From Nematopogon swammerdamellus (Eukaryota; Arthropoda; Insecta; Lepidoptera; Adelidae), in the NCBI GenBank assembly GCA_946902875.1, contig OX336339.1:21607349-21671348 (forward strand): a DNA stretch of 64,000 bases, given 5' to 3'. Shown in pieces: positions 42,141-53,680 of the stretch. The notes below the pieces were generated by a model, which saw nothing but the letters and a program-made list of their open reading frames with translations, made no database searches and was not told the DNA's origin. A program made the translations under genes and the position numbers. Each line of letters opens with the position of its first letter. Position 1 is the first letter of the stretch.

Positions 42141-43562
42141 GAAATGTTTTTATTATACAAAACATACATAAATTTTACGGACCTTCTCTCCTAAACTAGC
42201 TCCATAGCTCTGTAACATAAGTATTTACATATATATTTAGCCTAAACGTGGGATGGATGTGGTATGTTGTGGTGTGATGTGATTTTTTTTTTCAGGATGC
42301 ATTAATTAGGTAACCAGTACAAGGTTCCAGAATTTTTTTGTATTTAAAAAATATCAGAATGAAGCTTGCTCGGTCTTCAATCGCATGTTTGACTCTACTT
42401 AAAATAGTAAAAAATATTAAAAGATATGAATATCATATCATCATAACATATATTTGTTAGACCATGTATATAAGTGTAGGCCGTTTAGACTAAATTATAT
42501 GTTTTATTGTGTAACCACTTCCAATGCGTTACACGTATTTTGTGGGAGATTTTGATACGTCATTGTTACGGTTCATTGATACTCGTTGAAATCGGTTTTG
42601 TCACGCAAGCAACACACTACACAGCTTCATGGTATGTAGAGTTCTATCAAATAGTTCGGTTGAGCAGAGTGAAATTTTTTTATTTCAATACCTACAAATT
42701 CATTCCGTCTTACAGTTTTCATACAGTTTTTTTTTATATTCAGCTTATAGTTATTATAAATTATGTTTAAGGCAATCGCTTCGACACTCTAACTAGTTGC
42801 GGATTATAAAGCGGTAAACACTACAAAATACCAAACAATTAAAATTTATTTACCATAATTTTTCACTCACGCTGCTGTGAGGAAAATTAATACGAAAATA
42901 TTCGATATGTTCGTTACATAAGTTATTAACTAAGGCAATCTAAAAAATCGGTCAAGTGTGACTTTTACTCGGGCTGGTTCCGCATATCTTCCGTATGGAT
43001 ACGGATCCCTCAAAAGGAAGCCGAGCGTGAATGGATGAGGAGAGCCGAAGGCCTCGTGTCGTGGCGTACCTTCCCAAGTCAAGTCATTGAAAAATTAACT
43101 AAATATATTCTACTTATCAGTCATCCCCCAAATTTACAGACACGCCAATTTAACACTTTTATTATATGTACTGACAGATGATGATGGTAGTGCGTGGCTC
43201 ACTCTAGCACGTCTCTAACGGCCATTTTTGCCGCAGTTCAGATGTTGTCGGTTGTCGTGTGAAAATAAGTTAAAATCTTCGCCTCCATCTCGGTTTCCTT
43301 TTCGTTCGTGATGCTTATTTAGCTTATTTCACTCGCTTTTTTCGTCTCAATTCACGCAAGAGTGAGCCACGCCCCTTGCCAGCTGTTACCGAACACGCTT
43401 CTTTATTTTTTAAACAATCGTAACAACTAGGAGAGAGAAGGTTGCGTCATTTAGGAATGAAGTAACTTTCTTGTTCACAAATTAATACAGTTTAGATAAT
43501 ACAATTAAGGCTTAGTAGGTAACTAATAAGCGATAATAATTTTAATACGTTTTTATTAAGGA
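42141..43562. other. AT-rich non-coding interval
   Basis: 43015-43075 has a short RTE-like fragment (GTGAATGGATGAGGAGAGCC). No gene. Confidence 0.4.
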
Positions 43563-43940
43563 CTAGCTTTTGCCCGCGGCTTCGCTCGCGTAAAATTCAT
43601 ATTTAAAAAGAAGAAAGTATAAGTAAGCCCGCTACCGTACCTTTATTTCGGCGCGCAGAACAATTCAGTTTGTATGAGAGCCACATCATAGCGTAACCGG
43701 AACTAAATTTTATATAGCCTATCCTGTGTCCCGTATAGTAAAAAGTGATTGTACTAAGTTTCATTGAAATCTGATGATCGGTTTAAGAGTTATGGAGGAA
43801 CAAACATACATACATACAGAAAATATTTCTAAAAATCATCAATTTAGTTTTAGTATCATACATAGAGTCTACAAACTCAGTATCTCTTATAACAAAGTTA
43901 CTTACTACATGACCTTACAGATTTATTATTAGTATTGATT
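43563..43940 (-). mobile_element. CTAG-ending, Helitron-like element (copy 3, minus)
   Basis: Starts CTAGCTTTTGCCCGCGGCTT and ends GATTTATTATTAGTATTGAT, the reverse of copies 1 and 2. Confidence 0.72.
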
Positions 43941-43951
43941 GATATGATTGA

Positions 43952-44235
43952 TATTGACACGTTTGGCTACATCACCTAACATCCGTGATGTCCACATAAC
44001 ATTTATATGGACTGAATTAGGGGCCATGCCAGTGCTTCCCTTTGGTCGTGCCGGCTACAGTAAACTGGACGGAAATACGAATTATTAACATAGCCGCTTC
44101 AACCGACCTTTTATTCAGTGCGGTGGTACCAGTCCGGGCAGGTTAAGCCCTACCACCAAGTGGGAAAGAAGGGTAGGGACCTGCAGTTTTACGTAGAATC
44201 CGAGCCACGGTCAGCCTCGACGGTCGCGCGGTAGT
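43952..44235 (-). repeat. SINE-A, minus copy
   Basis: ATTGACACGTTTGGCTAC, GTGCCGGCTACAGTAAACTG and AGAATCCGAGCCACGGTCAG; truncated inside the B-box region. Confidence 0.75.
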
Positions 44236-44287
44236 TAGACGAAGTCAACAATACAACATATTTAGTATTCATATTTTGTATACATAC

Positions 44288-44380
44288 ATAGCGTCACGCC
44301 TGTTTCCCAGTTAGGTAGGCAGAGACAGCTGATATCCACGTGCCACGATCGTAACATACCTCTACTGCCTCTTCCGCTCT
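44288..44380 (+). repeat. Short dispersed repeat (CACGCC...CACGTGCCACGATC)
   Basis: TAGCGTCACGCCTGTTTCCC, GTAGGCAGAGACAGC and CCACGTGCCACGATCGTAAC; see 928-1010 and 15855-15955. Confidence 0.65.
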
Positions 44381-44567
44381 CCAAATCCAAATCCAAAATA
44401 TTTATTTCTTAGAAAACATAAAAGAAACACAATAACAGAGACAAAATTAATCTAGATAGTAATATGGTACTTGTACATGTATTGTTACCATGTGATCGTA
44501 GATAGGTACTAGATTTTCGTCTGTATTGCCTTACTACTACTTAAATTACTTGAATTATAATACTTAT

Positions 44568-44720
44568 ATATAAGGTACTAACAAAACATTGTGACTTGCG
44601 AAGTTTGTTTGTCAGTTCTTCTTCGCATTGAATTTAGAACTGGCGGAATTTTCGACATGTCCAAGCGTAGGTTACCTACCTGTGGATGAAATTATACAAT
44701 AAACAATAAACAATAAACTG
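44568..44720 (+). mobile_element. TATATAAGGTAC-ended element, copy 1
   Basis: TATATAAGGTACTAACAAAA, TTGCGAAGTTTGTTTG, GGCGGAATTTTCGACATG and an ACAATAAACAATAAACAATA tail. The reverse copy is at 50385-50533. Confidence 0.7.
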
Positions 44721-44804
44721 CGTTATGTCATATTGTTCTTCGAACATGCTCGTCGGTTACGGGTACTACGCATTTTGTATACAGTTTTTCAGTTTATTTG
44801 ATGC

Positions 44805-44885
44805 TATATCAATGCCATGCTGGTCTGACAGAAGGCTTTCACGCCCTTTTTGAAAACGCCGAGGCTGTACTTGGGAGGAAATAGT
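44805..44885 (-). mobile_element. LINE tail fragment, minus
   Basis: CAATGCCATGCTGG, GGCTTTCACGCCC and GTACTTGGGAGGAAATA match 12955-13020. Confidence 0.6.
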
Positions 44886-44949
44886 AGGCAAGAATTATTT
44901 CTTTTTATGTAGAAATATTTTCTACACAAACCCAGATCTTGCGCAGAAA

Positions 44950-45202
44950 TGTCGATACAAATTATATTTTTTATTCTTAGCCGAATAGTTTTAAATGGGT
45001 GTTCGATTGCGTTAGCATGTGAGGCCGAGTTGTATCTAGAGTGTGCTCCTAAGTTCACTTATTCTAGTAATCCGGCTCACTCAAGCTCGTTCTACACGGA
45101 CTCTTTCACAGTACAAACAGCTCGCCTCTGGAATAATCTGCCCTTGCATTTACGCTCCTCTACGTCTATGAATGTATTTAAGATAAATTTAAACAAACTT
45201 GT
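44950..45202 (+). mobile_element. LINE reverse transcriptase C-terminus
   Basis: Open frame reads YSSNPAHSSSFYTDSFTVQT, ARLWNNLPLHLRSSTSMNVF and KINLNKL. RLWNNLP is the jockey/CR1-type C-terminal motif; this sequence differs from the family at 34880. A SINE-C element follows at 45203. Confidence 0.68.
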
Positions 45203-45535
45203 ACCGTGTGGGGCCGGTACTTAAAAAGAATAGCCCCACTGCATCTCTCCCCGTGCATGTCGTAAGAGGCGACTAAGGGATAAGGACAAGATACTGCGCT
45301 AAAGGGCGACAGGCTAGCCACTTCTCACCTTGGCGCAGTCCTTCCACCTAGTCATGCAGCAGGTGGGTTCTTCGTGTCTTACTTGCTGCTTGATAGTTGT
45401 CTTGTCCGTATACTGTGCTAAACGTGGTGGTCGGTGTTGTGCTGTAATTTACCAGAGTCCTTATAGCACAAAACCGATTACTCTGCTTACCCTGATTGTC
45501 GGGATACGGCGTGTGTTATATATGTATGTTAAAAA
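45203..45535 (+). repeat. SINE-like family C, copy 2
   Basis: TACCGTGTGGGGCCGGTACT to TACCAGAGTCCTTATAGC and GATTGTCGGGATACGGCG. Its 3' portion is repeated at 46205-46310. Confidence 0.75.
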
Positions 45536-46409
45536 AACTCTCTCCTTTCCTTACCGAAGTAAATGCAGTTTATATTACATAAGTACATATCTTTACTCCC
45601 CTTCTCTTACTCTCCTGTCATTCAGTTGATTGTGTTACACAACGGTACCACCGATTAATGTACATAATATGTAAGTTTATTATATCCATATATAATGCTT
45701 ATTTAAAGTATTTATGTAGTATTCGTACGTAGTTTATCATACATATTTCTTTAATCTAACACATTGCCACAAACTATTCTTGTTCGCCTGCATGTACTTC
45801 TCCCACATCCTAAAGGTTAGTTAGAATAGAATGCCTCGCGGCATTAAGTTTGCCTGTTATACCTAATTTTGATAAATTGGTGTTCAATAAAGAATATATA
45901 CATACATGCATACATTATATTTCACGAGTAAACAGCTGGACCTATGTAAGTATTCCATAACCAAACCGAAGGTTGAGTGCGTGAGGTTCGGTTCCCAGGG
46001 ATAGGAGCAGGGTTGGCGCGCGTGAGACCGGCGACACGCTTCGCTGACACGCATGCGCCGTGCAGGTGTATTAGGGGGGGGGGGGGGGGAGGGGAGGAGG
46101 CACATTGACGAGGAGAGGTGAGAATAAGCGGAGTAAAACACGAGATGTCCCGTCCCTTTCTTTCCCAATTGACAATTTATTCAATAACTATTTTATGTGT
46201 TATGTTATTGTGTTATGCTGTAATTTCCCAGAGTTCTTGCAGCATAACACCGATTACTCTGCTTACCCCAATTGTCGGGAATCAGCGTGTGTGATATGTA
46301 TGTATGTATGTATTTTATATATCGGCGTCTCAAATTAAGTGTTGAAATTCTCATTCACGAAAGCACCATATTATCTGTGCATACAACTTTCAAGTTTAAC
46401 GCAAATGTC
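45536..46409. other. Non-coding interval
   Basis: 46074-46089 is a G16 run followed by AGGGGAGGAGG. 46205-46310 is a SINE-C 3' fragment ending in GTATGTATGTATG. No gene. Confidence 0.45.
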
Positions 46410-46578
46410 GATCATTTCCTCCCGAGTACAGCCTGGGGTTTTTCAAAGGTGTAAAGGCTCAAGCCGGTATGACATTTGCAATCCCCGTGCATCACAGAAT
46501 GTCTATGGGCATCGTTAGACACTTCATACTAGTAAGTACGTAACGATACCACATCATGTCGCGCTTTCCATAAAAAAA
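46410..46578 (+). mobile_element. LINE 3' tail with CCATAAAAAAA end
   Basis: TCCTCCCGAGTACAGCCTGG, GTGCATCACAGAATGTCTAT, GGGCATCGTTAGACACTTC and CATGTCGCGCTTTCCATAAA. The last ten or more bases are the same as the SINE-A tail. Confidence 0.72.
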
Positions 46579-47347
46579 TTAAAATCATGAGTAGACCGAT
46601 ATTGATGAGATTACATTTTAGAACAAAATAAATTGAAGTGAACATTATAAAAAACGTTTTTTTTTTAAATAAATAAACAAATTTAATAAAACAAAAACTA
46701 AACCTAAGGCAAAACAAATCTAAAGAATTAATTTCCTCAAACGGTTCTGCTCGCGGGTTAGTGCCGAGGATACCGGGCGCTTTCCACCTCCGTATTGCCA
46801 GGCTGATCCTTCCTTAGCCTGAAATATTCACGGCATGAGGGGTGACCTATGGCGACCGCGACCCTCAAGATAGGGTCTCGTGCGTGGGCAAAAGCTATCG
46901 CCTCCTCCGACCATGAGCCGAAAGTTTCGACGGTGAAGGCCACAAACCTACTACTCTATATAGAATCATCTATATTATAGATACAAAAAAATTAATATTA
47001 AAATTGCATTGCCTATTCTTAAAAGATCATCAGACCTCCGTGACAGGCGAACTATAATTTTGAACAAAAAGAAAGTCCACAATTCACTTGTAAATTATAG
47101 TAAGCATAGCAGAGTAGCAAACAATCTGCCTTAGATCGTGCTTAGATGTGATAATTAAATATAATAGACGTTAAGAGTGCGTTCTAGTTAGTGCGCAATC
47201 GCAAGACGTGGTCGACCCACTCGTTGACATACTGCCGAGTTAGCTGACGATTATCTACCGGAAACGAAACACATGTCTAAATTGTTTATAGTTGTAATCT
47301 ATTCAGTCTGGTTCATGTACCTATGTACGTACTATGTAAGACAAATT
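46579..47347. other. Non-coding interval with a retroelement fragment
   Basis: 46745-46945 (minus) reads AFTVETFGSWSEEAIAFAHA and, in another frame, ISLAIRRWKAPGILGT, a decayed IQRGNAA-family copy. The rest is AT-rich. Confidence 0.55.
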
Positions 47348-47906
47348 AAAAAAACATTGCACCGACTTCAAAAAACACCACAAGAACTTAAAAGTGTTAA
47401 ATAATAATGTTTTGGTTCATATTCGGATCCCTGAGTTAAACGCGGTACAAATACACAAAAGGGGTCTATCTATCAATTTTCAGGTGTGCTTTTGTCGGTG
47501 CAATGTTTTTTAAAACAGTTTTTTATTTCACTCTTTTTAGTTATATCACATAATAAGTTATGCGTAGAATCGGGCGTTAAACCGACGACGTGTTTTTCCA
47601 GTGCACACTTAATAGTCTATATCTTGAAAACTACTCAACCGATTTTGATTAAACTTGCACTGTTCACTAAGTTGAAGTAAATGTAAGCCAATAAAAAAGA
47701 ATGGTCACAATCCGATTAATAACTTTGGAGAATTGCGTGGACAAACATACATACACACAAACATACTACTTAGACTTATAAAATGGCACACCTGTTTGGA
47801 AGCCCACATAGACTAACATAATATGCGAATATTGTGCAATTCCAACGATATTACATACATACGGGTCGAATTGATAAACTCTTTTTTTGAAGAATAAAGT
47901 CGGTTA
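47348..47906 (+). repeat. Repeat family H, copy 2
   Basis: AAAACATTGCACCGACTTCA to AATAAAGTCGGTTATAAAAT, with the same internal order as 33970-34585 but without the long palindrome. Confidence 0.7.
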
Positions 47907-48289
47907 TAAAATGAGATCACCCTCGAGCGTGACGCGATTAATCTCAATTCACTCCAGTCCAGAAAAATTCCAAGGTTTCCGGTATATATGTTACTCAAAG
48001 TGAATGCCGGGACTGTAAGATGTGTAAGCATCACTCGCGAGCACCAAGCGTGACGCGTTACCAAACCAAAATGTATCCCAGCCCTGGAAAACCCTCGGGA
48101 TCCCGGTACGTTAACGTATAGAAAAAGACCCTGACGTGATTGGACGCAAATTGTACGAAAATGTTCCTGATAAAATTAAATCTATAAATGGTGACAATGT
48201 GTTAGAGTCAGCTGAAAATATTTCTCTTAGACAATCCATTTTCCAAGTTAAGTTAATTTGTTTCCTATTGTAAATATATTTTGCTGAAT
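47907..48289. other. Non-coding interval
   Basis: No gene recognised. Confidence 0.4.
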
Positions 48290-48385
48290 TCGATGATGAC
48301 CGCGTGTGGTGGCGTGCCTTGGGAGAGGCCTATGTCCAGCAGTGGACCGATACAGGCTGATGATGATGATGATGATGATGATTCA
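48290..48385 (+). mobile_element. RTE-like LINE 3' end with (GAT)n tail, copy 2
   Basis: DRVWWRALGEAYVQQWTDTG then TGATGATGATGATGATGATG; nearly identical to the end at 20220-20300. Confidence 0.75.
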
Positions 48386-48787
48386 AATTAATTGTTTATA
48401 TGTATAAATTCAATTTTTATTAATGACTTAACTGAATCCTGTTCTTTGTTTGGATACATCCTCGACTTATTTTTTTTTTGCTTAGATATTTATGTATGTT
48501 ATATTTAATTTTTTTTTTATTTTAAATCATTTATTCGGGACATTCGGCACAATTCTTTGCTGTAAATAACATAATTACAACTTAGTATGTAAGTTATGTA
48601 CATTAAACAAAAAACTCTATTAGGTTTCTTGCCCAGTTCTTCCCTAAAGATTGCATTGCTGAACGGGACATAAAAAAAAAATTACGAACAATACGGAATA
48701 TGCATATGTCTCAAAGAAATATTTTTAATGTTCCGTGTTCGAAATAATAATATGTGAATCGGAATCGGAATCTGAATCAGATGTACT
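48386..48787. other. AT-rich non-coding interval
   Basis: No gene recognised. Confidence 0.4.
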
Positions 48788-48917
48788 GCAGGTCTATTCT
48801 TGTAAATTCTGACAGCGGACTCAGCGCTGATGTGGCGCTGAGAGCCACTTTAGTAAGTGGCTCTCAGCGCCACAACAGCGCTGATTCCGCTGTCAGAATT
48901 TACAAGAATAGACCTGC
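48788..48917. mobile_element. 130-bp near-perfect foldback
   Basis: Arms GCAGGTCTATTCTTGTAAAT and TTCTGACAGCGGA...CAGCGCTG...GTGGCGCTGAGAGCCACTT are mirrored with only a few mismatches around the centre TTAGTAA. Confidence 0.88.
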
Positions 48918-49260
48918 TGAGCTCACACGCAGCAGTGTGCACTACTAGTGACTATATTGCAGTTTTGAGTGATTGAAGGTACTAAATCACTAACTTCCGG
49001 AACCGTGACACACTGACACACCTTTTATATATACCTACGCATAATTTTAACATTCGTGTACACTACATTTACATTCTGTCTGTTATTAGCACGGGTTTAA
49101 CATGCATCTTGAACGAAATCTAAACTGGTTTTATTTGGTAATTACATCTTATTTTTTTAATCGGAAGTTTACAAATGGCTAGGCAAAACAATCCGGTTTC
49201 CACGAAAAGGATTCCGTAGGAAAACAATTAAAATAGCTTTTAAATTCATTATTAAATTCA

Positions 49261-49395
49261 TTTTTTTATGGAATCTGCCATGGTTGGCTACATCACCTAC
49301 AACATCCGTGATGTCAGCCCATAACACCGGGTGAACTTGGTGCCACGTCAGTGCTTCCCTTCGGTCGTGCCGGCTACACTGAACTGTACGGAAAA
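49261..49395 (-). repeat. SINE-A, minus 3' fragment
   Basis: TTTTTTTATGGAATCTGCCA to TGCCGGCTACACTGAACTG. Followed at 49445-49530 by a segment related to the foldback at 31914. Confidence 0.75.
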
Positions 49396-49624
49396 CACAA
49401 ACACATAACGTCTTTGCTCATTTCTCCGCCAACCGTCGCGTCGGCAGAGTGCTCATGTGGATGGGCCATACGTTTGGCCCGAAACGTCGAGCCACATACT
49501 CTAAGAGTGACCGTGATTAAAGCCGATGATTTTTTTAAACACATTTGAAAGGAATTCAAATTTTATTACTTACTACATATTATATAATGGAACGACTGTT
49601 TATTGTTTAAATGTTTATCTTATA

Positions 49625-50005
49625 CTAGTTTTTCCCGCGGCTTCGCTCGCGTGAAATTCGTATTTAAAAAGAAGAAATTAAGTAAGCCCGCTATTGTACC
49701 TTTATTTCGGCGCGCGGAACAATTCGGTTTGTATGAGAACCACATCTTAGCGTAACCGGAACTGAATTTTATTTATCCTATCCTGTGTCGCGTATAGTTA
49801 AATGTGCTTGTACAAAGTTCCATCGAATTCGGATGATCGGTTTAAGAGTTATGGAGGAACATGCATACATATATACATACAGAAAGATTTCTAAAAATCG
49901 TCAATTTAGTTTTAGTATCATACATAGAGTCTACAAACGCAATATCTTATAAAACAAAGCAACTTACTCCGTGACCATCCCTTACAGATTTGTTATTAGT
50001 ATAGA
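49625..50005 (-). mobile_element. CTAG-ending, Helitron-like element (copy 4, minus)
   Basis: CTAGTTTTTCCCGCGGCTTC to ACAGATTTGTTATTAGTATA. Confidence 0.72.
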
Positions 50006-50384
50006 GTGTATAATTTCTACCATAGGTATAGGTAACGTATAGGTTGTTCGTTCCTGAGGCCGTACAAATACATTCACACATGACGGTGAGCATAAAATTC
50101 TGCGAGTGTAGTAGTGCTCAGGCAATGTTTATGCGCATGTCAAGCATTTGCATTAGAGAAATGCATCTGTGTGCGGCCTCAGGTTAGGCCATCCATGCTA
50201 TACTCTGTGGATACGTCATTAAAGTTTGTGCGGCCCTATTAATAAAAGTTTGCTGTAGGCTGTGTCAGACAGACGAAACGGATGGACGGGCGGACTGATG
50301 GATGGACGAACAGACACCTGACTATTTTACAACCTACCTGCCAGCCCGCTGGCTACGGAACCCTGAAAAGCTCTTTTGCGAATG
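50006..50384. other. Non-coding interval
   Basis: 50270-50330 has a family-G-like GGACGGGCGGACTGATGG run. No gene. Confidence 0.4.
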
Positions 50385-50533
50385 TCTTTATTGTTTATTG
50401 TATAATTTCATCCATTGGTAGGTAACCTACGCTTGGACATGTCGAAAATTCCGCCAGTTCTAAATTCAATGCAAAGAAGAACTGACAAATAAACTTCGCA
50501 AGTCACAATGTTTTGTTAGTACCTTATATATAA
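50385..50533 (-). mobile_element. TATATAAGGTAC-ended element, copy 2
   Basis: Reverse of 44568-44720: TTTATTGTTTATTGTATAAT to GTTAGTACCTTATATATA. Confidence 0.75.
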
Positions 50534-50540
50534 GAAATAT

Positions 50541-50601
50541 ATTATAGTAACTTACAAATAATTAAGCCAGTATGGCTTAATTATTTGTAAGTTACTATAA
50601 T
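50541..50601. repeat. Perfect 28-bp-arm hairpin
   Basis: ATTATAGTAACTTACAAATA continuing through ATTAAGCC, a five-base loop AGTAT, then the exact complement to 50601. It sits eight bases after the TATATAAGGTAC element. Confidence 0.95.
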
Positions 50602-51074
50602 ACCGCTCACAAGAGCATTAATACTTACAGCCTAATCATGAATACTGAAGAATCTGACCACTCTGCCTATTTACATTATAAAGGTTGGAGTTCTTTCATT
50701 ATATCTGGTGTATAGTGCCATCGTCAATTTGATACTTAAATATATCAAGTCAATTCAACAACAATTTAGTAACAGTTTATTACAAAGAAATGTAATAAGT
50801 CTAATTAAAAATGATTAAAAAGATATTAAAAATGGTTCCGATAAAACATTACTGCAAGTGAAGCTGCAAATCGTTAATTTGTTTTTCCACATAAGTACAA
50901 TAAAGATTATTAAGATAACCAAAAACATATAAGTTCCACCTAGGTAATCCAGTTTTGTTAGGTTCGAGTTAGATTTTGTCACCTAAACCGTACAAACAGG
51001 ATTAACGCTAATATGTAAGTGTTCTGTTCACAACTATACCTACTTTATTGAGGATAATAAGGCTTCTAATCTCG
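50602..51074. other. Non-coding interval
   Basis: No gene recognised. Confidence 0.4.
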
Positions 51075-51222
51075 TTTTTAGGTTTCCGTATCTCGTACGG
51101 AAGCCTATTACTAAGCCTACGCCGTCTTATACAAGAAACATGTATTTTTTTCAAAGTTTTTTTTTTGTGGTGCGAAAACCTAGGTGCGCGAGTCCAACTC
51201 GCACTTGGCCGGTTTTTATGAA
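51075..51222 (-). repeat. Repeat family G, short minus copy
   Basis: TTTTTAGGTTTCCGTATCTC, CTATTACTAAGCCTACGCCG and CTCGCACTTGGCCGGTTTTT. Confidence 0.75.
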
Positions 51223-51394
51223 AGCCAGTATGAGTGCATATGCTGAAGGACCAAAGGTGCTCCACACAGCCAAATCCGCCTCAAGTCGCGAAACCACGCT
51301 CAGAGGACACCATAAATCAGCAGACTTGAGGACTACTGAAGTTGGAACACCCCGGTTCGAATGTAAGCCTTCTTTAGTAAATTGCCGAATAAAA

Positions 51395-51810
51395 ACACAC
51401 ACAGCACAAAAGGGTCCATCTATAAATTTTCAGGTGTGCTTTTGTACCGCCTTCTACTCAAGATCAAAATATTATTTAATACTTTTTAGGGAAGTCGATT
51501 CAATGCTTTTTTAAAACAGTATTTTCATTTCACTATTTTTTTAGTACGAGTAATATCACATAATATGGTTGACGGGAAGTAGGTCATTGAAAAAAATCCT
51601 TAATGTGAAAGTATTCATCTCTTAATTTCCCACCTTTAGGGGTGGAGTTCTTTCAATTTACGAGAGGACCTCCCCTGAGATATAGCCTACTCATGAAAAA
51701 AAGAATCATCAAAATCGGTTTAGAATTGGCGGAGAAATCGAGTAACATACACACAAAAAACATACAGACGAATTGAGAAGCTCCTCCCTTTTTGGAAGTC
51801 GGTTGAAAAT
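51395..51810 (+). repeat. Repeat family H, copy 3 (diverged)
   Basis: AAAAGGGTCCATCTATAAAT, TTTTCAGGTGTGCTTTTGTA and GAAGTCGGTTGAAAATGAG. Confidence 0.6.
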
Positions 51811-52654
51811 GAGTTCACTGTAGGTAGATATCTATTGATTCTACCATTATTTGTACATATTCCAAGGACACCGATTGTGGTTCTAAGCCTCCAAACTAGT
51901 CCCTCTTGGCCGGGGACCTTCGTGCAAAACCTTTTTTCTCCATCTACCCCAGCCACCCTGTGCCCTCAATGAAGGTCACAAGACGGCCAAGGCGACTGCA
52001 GTTCTCCACAACGGAACAGGGAGAGCGGTGTATGTCCCTTCGTTGGTTGTCAAGTTCACTGCACTTCGTTTCGTTCTTTGTGAGGGGCGGTGGGGAGTGG
52101 GTGGGGCGATGAATCGTGATACTGGACAGGGTTAGGATGCACCTATTAGAAGTACACGTACTCGTAATAATAAGCCTTTTTGTTTTTCTATAAATTAAAC
52201 TTAATTGATTAAAAATTACTATCTTTAACTACTCTCCTTCCAGTCGACATCATCGCGCTCTACAAAATTATAATCAACGGAATAATTTCAGAAAATCAAT
52301 TTGACACAGCCAAGAGTCGCAGCAGTGAACACTATAATAATTCCTTCCCTCTTCGTCACTACCATGGAAATGTTAGACCGGAGAAAGCATTGACATTTTA
52401 CCGTCTTATCTTAATTTGGTCTGCATGCACCCAATTTTAAATTTAGTAATTTATTTTTTATTTTTTTATATTTTAAACTTTTCTATTTTTATATATACAA
52501 CTAACAAATAATAACATTAAATAAAAGACTACACTAAATCTAAAATAAATCTAAAATGAAACTATCTAAAACTAAATAAATTAAATAAACCTACTTATAA
52601 AACCTACTAACAGACCTATAAAACCAACTAATAAACCTATAAAAGAAAACTAGT
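51811..52654. other. Non-coding interval
   Basis: 51900-52110 is moderately GC-rich with an open frame but no domain. 52440-52640 is AT-rich and probably the 3' UTR of the retroelement fragment that follows on the minus strand. Confidence 0.4.
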
Positions 52655-52775
52655 AACCCTCCTCCAGGAGAGACGATGTGGGCACGGTACCGAGGACGCT
52701 AGCGGCATTACCTCGTTGGATGGCCACACTGATACGCTGCCTCAGGAACTCGAGCGAACGATGTTCTCCTAAAAT
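52655..52775 (-). mobile_element. Retroelement ORF fragment (IQRGNAA family), copy 7
   Basis: Minus strand reads SLEFLRQRISVAIQRGNAAS followed by VLGTVPTSSLLEEGY and a stop. Confidence 0.7.
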
Positions 52776-52904
52776 TAAATAAAATTATAATTTATTGGAA
52801 TACTTACAAATAAATATACAAAAGGAAGCACTTAATACCTAATGTAAAGGCATTATCTACCAGTCATGGAATCGATCACGCGGTCCGTTAACCTGTTAAT
52901 GCTC

Positions 52905-53092
52905 ATATTTACCATACATTGACCCCAAGCATAGTCTCAGGTCCTTCAAGAGGTGAGTGATTATACACCTTGTCAAGCCAGTATGGTATTCGTAATCCCT
53001 GCAAATGACAGAATACCTATGGGCGTTGTTTGCTCATACTAAGGTTCGATATTCGCTCGACGCTACGTGTCGCGCTTACTATAAAAAAAAAT
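52905..53092 (+). mobile_element. LINE 3' tail
   Basis: CCCCAAGCATAGTCTCAGGT, GCCAGTATGGTATTCGTAAT, CCTATGGGCGTTGTT and CGCTACGTGTCGCGCTTACT then ATAAAAAAAA. Confidence 0.7.
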
Positions 53093-53469
53093 TCATGAGC
53101 TAGAAAATTTAACAAGTTTGACAGAGACAGCCATTTGTAATGCCGTCTGCACTTTTCTTTTACCCTCTAGACATGTTGATGCCAGTTCTGGATATTGAAT
53201 GGCATGGGTTTTGATTTACTGTTATTCTCATAGATTGCTTCCTCAAAGGCGGAAGTATGAAGCGAATTTGTAGTCTCCAGCAGATTTGCTGCAAAATGCG
53301 TAATTATTTAGAGGTACTTTTTAAATAAATAATATCACTTGTGGCCTAACACTCTGTATATGAAACAAAAAGCTTCCGTAGAACTCTGTAAAAACAATAG
53401 AAATAAAAATAAACCACAACAGGCGAATTTCTTGACATATTCTTCCTCGCCGAGCTTTAAATAGGATAA
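53093..53469. other. Non-coding interval
   Basis: No gene recognised. Confidence 0.4.
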
Positions 53470-53680
53470 CTGTCTAACATAATTATTTTTTTATTACTTA
53501 ATTACTTGATTACTTGATTACAAACATAGCTAAGAAGCATCCTGATAAAACCAGATTTCTAATAAAAAAAACCGCATCCAGATCGGTCCATCCGTTTGGG
53601 AGCTACGATGCCACAAACACACCCATACACACACACGTCAAACTTATAACACCCATTTTTTTGCGTCGGGGGTTAAAAAC
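53470..53680 (+). repeat. Repeat family E, uninterrupted copy (empty site for MITE-1)
   Basis: CAGATCGGTCCATCCGTTTG, GGAGCTACGATGCCAC and ACGTCAAACTTATAACACCC then GCGTCGGGGGTTAAAAA. The AAACTTATAACACCC junction is intact, unlike at 7021-7440. Confidence 0.8.
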
